A program made the position numbers and the translations under genes. The notes under the pieces were generated by a model. The model made no database searches. It saw only the letters and a program-made list of their open reading frames with translations, and had not been told where the DNA came from. Positions 50,037 through 50,783 of a stretch of DNA of 50,783 bases are shown one piece after another (position 1 is the stretch's first letter; each line of letters starts with the position of its first letter). The DNA comes from an uncultured Clostridia bacterium (GTDB taxonomy: Bacteria; Bacillota; DTU014), in assembly GCA_900016865.1 (NCBI GenBank), contig FIZI01000011.1, forward strand, positions 1,724 to 52,506, in the 5' to 3' direction.

Positions 50037-50783
50037 ATGGCCATTCGCGTGATGCATTTCTGCCCGTTCATGTACTACGGTGGAACCGAACGACACCTAT
50101 ACAACCTTCTTTCAAGACTGCCAAGCGAGTTTGAATCGATTGTCTGTGCTCCTACAGGGCCGATGACCCCTATGATCGAAAGCGTCGCTGACCACATGGA
50201 GCCGCGTCTGGAACCCCTTAGAGTGAAGAACCTGCGCATTGGCCAGGCAGTCAGAGAGGTACTCGATGACATCAAAAAACGTCTCGAAGATCTCCGTCCG
50301 GACTTGGTTCACGTACATATTTCAAGAGAAACAGCCTTTGCCATTCGCAAGGTAGCCAGAGAGATCGGAATGAACTGTCCGGTAGTTCTGACACCTCATG
50401 TATACACCGGCAGTGTCGATTTTCTCTGGACGTCGTTGTTCGCCCGGGCGGTCGACAAGGTAATAGCTGTATCGGACTCGGAGAGGGCGAGGCTTGCAAG
50501 GTTACTCCCATCCTCTATCCGAAATGAACGGGTTGTCAGCATATACAACGGAACGCCTCTCGCGGATTGCTGCATTGGCGCGGCAGCGTCTCATGTTCGA
50601 AGTCTCTCACCTGAGGTGCTGTCAAGTGCAGCAGGCGAAGCCCGAAGCCTAGAGCCGGAGAGCATAACCATTGGCACCGTCGGCCGTCTATCCAAAGAGA
50701 AAGGCACAGTCTATCTGCTCAGAGCGTTCTCTTCCCTTACAGGCGAGTTCCCGAATATCAGGTTAGTAATCGTCGGAGGAGGC
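50037..50783 (+). CDS. GT4-family glycosyltransferase, 5' part (cut by the window end)
   Basis: The ATG follows GGAGG with 6-nt spacing. The 249 visible residues show a GT-B glycosyltransferase: MHFCPFMYYGGTERHLYNLL at the N-terminal acceptor-binding Rossmann domain, PDLVHVHISRE, VIAVSDSERARL, VVSIYNGTP and the start of the nucleotide-sugar domain TIGTVGRLSKEKGTVYLLRAF...RLVIVGGG. The conserved E-x7-E motif must lie beyond the window. Expected role is surface or exopolysaccharide assembly. Confidence 0.92.
   Translation, partial: MAIRVMHFCPFMYYGGTERHLYNLLSRLPSEFESIVCAPTGPMTPMIESVADHMEPRLEPLRVKNLRIGQAVREVLDDIKKRLEDLRPDLVHVHISRETAFAIRKVAREIGMNCPVVLTPHVYTGSVDFLWTSLFARAVDKVIAVSDSERARLARLLPSSIRNERVVSIYNGTPLADCCIGAAASHVRSLSPEVLSSAAGEARSLEPESITIGTVGRLSKEKGTVYLLRAFSSLTGEFPNIRLVIVGGG

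Overview
The window looks like chromosomal DNA of an endospore-forming member of the Bacillota, probably a deep-branching clostridial or limnochordial anaerobe rather than a Bacillus. The evidence is a GerA-type germinant-receptor operon, an alpha/beta-type SASP, a YheC/YheD ATP-grasp coat protein, a YtpB-type terpene synthase beside a long-chain polyprenyl diphosphate synthase, a class I two-subunit Fe-S fumarase, phenylacetate-CoA ligase, strong GGAGG ribosome sites, and many GTG/TTG starts. No CRISPR array, insertion sequence or phage gene was found. The genus is not determinable from sequence reading alone.

Layout. 1-4930 (minus strand): a tRNA cut by the window edge, a methyl-accepting chemotaxis protein, and a CapA-family phosphoesterase-like protein carrying an N-terminal substrate-binding-like domain. 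5134-14934 (plus): an 1828-residue regulator (degenerate protein kinase, STAND/AAA ATPase, TPR, GAF, diguanylate cyclase, GAF), then a germination operon gerKA-gerKB-gerKC plus a small two-helix protein. 14976-20534: a spore-maintenance neighbourhood with YtpB, polyprenyl diphosphate synthase (opposite strand), superoxide dismutase, SASP, a secreted Cys-rich protein and YheC/YheD. 20547-22419: four tRNA-related features (His, then an Arg-Gly-Pro operon) around a metallophosphoesterase gene. 22505-27544 (minus): amidase-fumarase alpha-fumarase beta-rph-rdgB. 27653-33415 (minus): a membrane-anchored protein, gltX, and a phenylacetate-CoA ligase/sodium symporter pair. 33576-34712 (plus): an unusual endonuclease-IV-like barrel fused to a GreA C-terminal domain. 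34750-41879 (minus): a complete five-gene oligopeptide-type ABC importer whose binding protein appears circularly permuted. 42325-43332: a HypE-like AIR-synthase-family protein. 43525-46305 (plus): a FliK-like protein and a stand-alone FlhB C-terminal domain (YlqG/YlqH-like pair). Then an Fe-S aldo/keto reductase, a BASS-family transporter, an L,D-transpeptidase and the start of a GT4 glycosyltransferase cut by the window end.

How the parts may work together. The centre of the window concentrates functions for spore protection and exit from dormancy: DNA-saturating SASP, C35 terpenoid synthesis (the sporulene route in Bacillus), superoxide dismutase, a coat-associated ATP-grasp protein and a germinant receptor. 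A giant pseudokinase-ATPase-diguanylate cyclase sits directly upstream of the receptor operon in the same direction, which raises the hypothesis that c-di-GMP signalling is linked to germination in this lineage. The most unusual protein architectures are the barrel-GreA fusion and the permuted solute-binding protein. Start codons below were chosen from visible Shine-Dalgarno spacing, and several differ from the longest reading frame.
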